Assembly: GCF_008935075.1 (NCBI RefSeq)
Contig: NZ_CP044545.1
Span: 2,197,501-2,261,500, forward strand
DNA length: 64,000 nucleotides
Direction: 5' to 3'
Source: Pradoshia sp. D12
GTDB lineage: Bacteria > Bacillota > Bacilli > Bacillales > Pradoshiaceae
Position numbers and translations under genes: made by a program
In this document: positions 61,626-64,000 of the stretch, piece after piece
Layout: each line of letters opens with the position of its first letter
Position numbering within the stretch: position 1 is the stretch's first letter
Notes under the pieces: model-generated
Told to the model about the DNA's origin: nothing
What the model saw: only the letters and a program-made list of their open reading frames with translations
Database searches by the model: none

Positions 61626-64000
61626 TTACTCCTCCCGCCCCACATTAAAATACCTCGCCTCCGGATGCGAAAAGACCATCGCGGAAACAGATGCTTCAGG
61701 ATTCATCATAAATCCCTCTGTCAACTGAATTCCGATATCCTCTGGTTTCAGCAACCTGAATAGCTTTTCTTGATCCTCGAGATTCGGGCAGGCTGGATAC
61801 CCGAATGAATAACGCTGACCGGTATACTTAGCACTCAATCGTTCTTTCATGGTCATATCGATAGAGTCATGGATTCCCCAAGCATCCCTCATAAGATGGT
61901 GGACTCGTTCAGCTAAGCCTTCTGCACATTCGAGTGCGAGTGATTGGATGACATGGCTCTTTAAATACTGTCCTTCTTTTTTCCATCCTTCTGCTATTTC
62001 TTTTATACCTTTACCTGCTGTGACAATCATCAATCCCACATAATCCTGTACACCTGACTCTTGGTTCTTCACATAATCAGATAAACACAGATAAGGCTTT
62101 TTGGACTGTCGCGGAAAATCAAATGTTTCGAGGACTTCATCCGGATTAGCTGGGGAACATATTTTTAGAATTTCTCCATCACTTTTTGCAGGAAAATATT
62201 GATACATCGCTGATAATTTAATCTGATTGTTTTCGAGAATCTCATCAACTATGGCTGCAAGTTCTAATAATTTTGGATTCTCTTCCTCAAACAACCGATC
62301 CACTTTCCCCTTCATCCCAAGGTGATGGCCAAATAACATTTGTTTATTCACATATGGGTACACCAGAGATAGTGGGTAATCCTGCAGAATATGCCGGTTT
62401 AAGTCCTCGGGGACTGGTATATTCTCTTGATCCTTCACTGTTTTATCACGGTTTTCTGTAACTTGAATATCCCTTTTCGTTTCAATCGAAATCACTGCTG
62501 CTTGCTCATTCGTTTCTGCCTCTAGCTGAGCGAGAAAGGATAGCCTTTTCTCATCGTCATGGAGCTGATTGATTAAATCGAGTCCATTCATGGCATCCTT
62601 TGCATAAAAGACCGGTCCATTATATTCAGGAGCAATTCGCCCTCTAGTAAATTTCCTGGTAAGAGCTGCTCCACCTACTACAATCGGAACATCAATTTCC
62701 GCTTCTCTTAAATCCTGAGCGGTAATAACCATCTGTTGGGCTGATTTTACCAACAAGCCTGACAAGCCAATAATAGTTGGGTTCTCATTTCGGACGGATT
62801 CAATCAAGGTTTGCGGAGCTACTTTAATGCCTAAGTCAACCACTTCATAGCCATTATTACTCATGATGATATCAACGAGATTCTTCCCGATATCATGTAC
62901 GTCCCCTTTCACGGTTGCCAGCACCATTTTTCCTTTTGTAGACGTTGTACCTGATTTAGTCATCAATGGTTCAAGCTGCGAAACGGCAGCTTTCATGGCT
63001 TCCGCGCTTTGCAATACTTCAGCTACGATTAACTGGTTATCATTAAATAGTTCTCCAACCTTCGACATACCGGCCATTAATGGACCGTTGATGATATCAA
63101 GCGGCTCCATCCCTTTTTCAAGAGCTTCATCAATATCCTCCTTCAACCCGTCCTTTGTCCCTTCGATAATGTATTCAGGCAGGCGCTCCATTAATGGAAG
63201 TTTTTCTTTCGTTTCCTTTTGAACAGGCTTTTTTGTCCTATAAAAAGCAACAAACTCAGCAAGAGATTCTTCTGAGTTATGAAACAAAAGATTCTCTGAT
63301 AATTTAACTTCCTCCTCAGGGATTAACGCAAATCGGGTTAATTTTTCTGTATTGACAATCGCATAGTCCAAGCCAGCCTTTGTACAGTGGTATAAATAAA
63401 CGGCATTCAGGACCTCTCTTCCCTCATTCGGCAGTCCAAACGATACATTACTGATGCCTAAAATCGTTAATGTTCTCGGAAGCTCTTTTTTAATGGCCGC
63501 CAGTCCCTTTACCGTTTCCGCAGCTCCTTCCCGGTATTGTTCATCACCAGTACCAACCGGAAAAACAAGCGGATCAAAGATAATATCCTCCGGTACGATT
63601 CCATACTTTTCTGTTAACAGTTGATACGATCTCTGGGCAACCTCCAGTTTTCGTTCTTCTGTTACGGCCATCCCTTTTTCATCAATTGTTCCAACAACCA
63701 AGGCTGCACCATACTCTTTTGCCAATGGAACAATTTTCTCAAAGCGTTCTTCCCCATCCTCTAAATTTATCGAATTAATGATTGCTTTACCCTGAGAATG
63801 GCGGAGTGCTTTTTCGATGACCATTTCATCGGTTGAATCGATAACAAAAGGCACCTTTATTTTTTTAGCCGCTTCTTTCATGAATTCTTCCATATCAGAC
63901 ACTTCATCGCTATCTGGATCAGCTAGGCACACATCTATTACATGGGCTCCTTTTTTGACTTGCTGTCTAGCAATCTCGGAAGCTTCTTCAAATTTCCTGT
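61626..64000 (-). CDS. metH: Cobalamin-dependent methionine synthase, 5' end off window
   Basis: Transfers a methyl group from methyltetrahydrofolate to homocysteine through B12. Visible are about 790 C-terminal residues: the second half of the pterin-binding barrel (IIFDPLVFPVGTGDEQY, LTILGISNVSFGLPNEGR), the four-helix cap (GPLMAGMSKVGELFNDNQLIV), the cobalamin domain with DVHDIGKN (upper His ligand is 344-351 counted from the GTG at 63932), and the SAM-binding activation domain ending with RYSFGYPACPNLEDQ. The frame continues beyond 64000 (RKFEEASEIARQQVKKGAHV), so the homocysteine domain lies outside. The stop is immediately followed by the tRNA-Arg remnant. Confidence 0.95.
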   Translation of the reverse strand, partial: RKFEEASEIARQQVKKGAHVIDVCLADPDSDEVSDMEEFMKEAAKKIKVPFVIDSTDEMVIEKALRHSQGKAIINSINLEDGEERFEKIVPLAKEYGAALVVGTIDEKGMAVTEERKLEVAQRSYQLLTEKYGIVPEDIIFDPLVFPVGTGDEQYREGAAETVKGLAAIKKELPRTLTILGISNVSFGLPNEGREVLNAVYLYHCTKAGLDYAIVNTEKLTRFALIPEEEVKLSENLLFHNSEESLAEFVAFYRTKKPVQKETKEKLPLMERLPEYIIEGTKDGLKEDIDEALEKGMEPLDIINGPLMAGMSKVGELFNDNQLIVAEVLQSAEAMKAAVSQLEPLMTKSGTTSTKGKMVLATVKGDVHDIGKNLVDIIMSNNGYEVVDLGIKVAPQTLIESVRNENPTIIGLSGLLVKSAQQMVITAQDLREAEIDVPIVVGGAALTRKFTRGRIAPEYNGPVFYAKDAMNGLDLINQLHDDEKRLSFLAQLEAETNEQAAVISIETKRDIQVTENRDKTVKDQENIPVPEDLNRHILQDYPLSLVYPYVNKQMLFGHHLGMKGKVDRLFEEENPKLLELAAIVDEILENNQIKLSAMYQYFPAKSDGEILKICSPANPDEVLETFDFPRQSKKPYLCLSDYVKNQESGVQDYVGLMIVTAGKGIKEIAEGWKKEGQYLKSHVIQSLALECAEGLAERVHHLMRDAWGIHDSIDMTMKERLSAKYTGQRYSFGYPACPNLEDQEKLFRLLKPEDIGIQLTEGFMMNPEASVSAMVFSHPEARYFNVGREE

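Overview
The window reads as chromosomal DNA of a low-GC, endospore-forming Bacillaceae (Bacillus sensu lato). Pointers are strong GGAGG-type ribosome binding sites, frequent GTG/TTG starts, T-box riboswitches, cre-like sites, carbohydrate ABC importers without their own ATPase, and the gene order of the trp, odh and sda loci. No 16S rRNA or species marker is present, so I do not name a genus. I see no insertion sequence, intact prophage or CRISPR array.

Layout. 1-6.3 kb: the frameshifted end of a YesN-type response regulator, a translationally coupled pair (PLP amino-acid aldolase/racemase-like protein plus FAD sugar-lactone oxidase), and an NmrA-like reductase. 6.3-11.2 kb: a cellobiose/lactose-type PTS (IIC, a TIM-barrel protein of unclear function, IIB, IIA) divergent from a ROK repressor. 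11.2-13.3 kb: a large nested inverted repeat, then three small genes sharing an NGN...SGN motif, one of them with a roughly 95-residue Asp-Gln repeat. 13.5-20.4 kb: a beta-glucoside locus (ABC binding protein and two permeases, LacI regulator, ROK sugar kinase, GH1 6-phospho-beta-glucosidase). 21-28 kb: a second ABC/GH2 glycosidase locus with a GntR/LacI-type regulator that lacks a canonical start codon. 28.4-33.5 kb: single genes (DJ-1/PfpI, TrhA/hemolysin III, NAD(P)HX repair, a truncated acid phosphatase, a 33-residue membrane peptide, DinB-like). 33.5-40.6 kb: the complete trpEGDCFBA operon behind a TTGACA/TAATAT promoter and two tandem tryptophan T-boxes. 40.8-45 kb: odhAB of the TCA cycle. 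45-49 kb: a GNAT enzyme and an unusual operon coupling a divergent ketoacyl-synthase-like protein to a membrane histidine kinase. 49.4-54 kb: the serine-degradation locus sdaAB-sdaAA-sdaC with a divergent YheO-like regulator. 54-59 kb: nitroreductase, DAACS symporter, lipoprotein and SDR. 59.2-61.6 kb: a small island between two broken tRNA-Arg-like copies, holding HEPN-like, ParB-like and frameshifted PIN-like genes. 61.6 kb to the edge: the 3' two-thirds of metH.

How it works together. The first 28 kb is mostly sugar scavenging: one PTS and two ABC importers feed GH1 and GH2 glycosidases, each with its own repressor and with likely CcpA input. The second half is core metabolism (tryptophan, TCA cycle, serine, methionine).

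Best candidates for something undescribed: the NGN/SGN-poly(DQ) gene cluster, the ketoacyl-synthase-like/histidine-kinase operon, and the tRNA-flanked HEPN/ParB/PIN island. All function statements come from reading the sequence; no database search was run.
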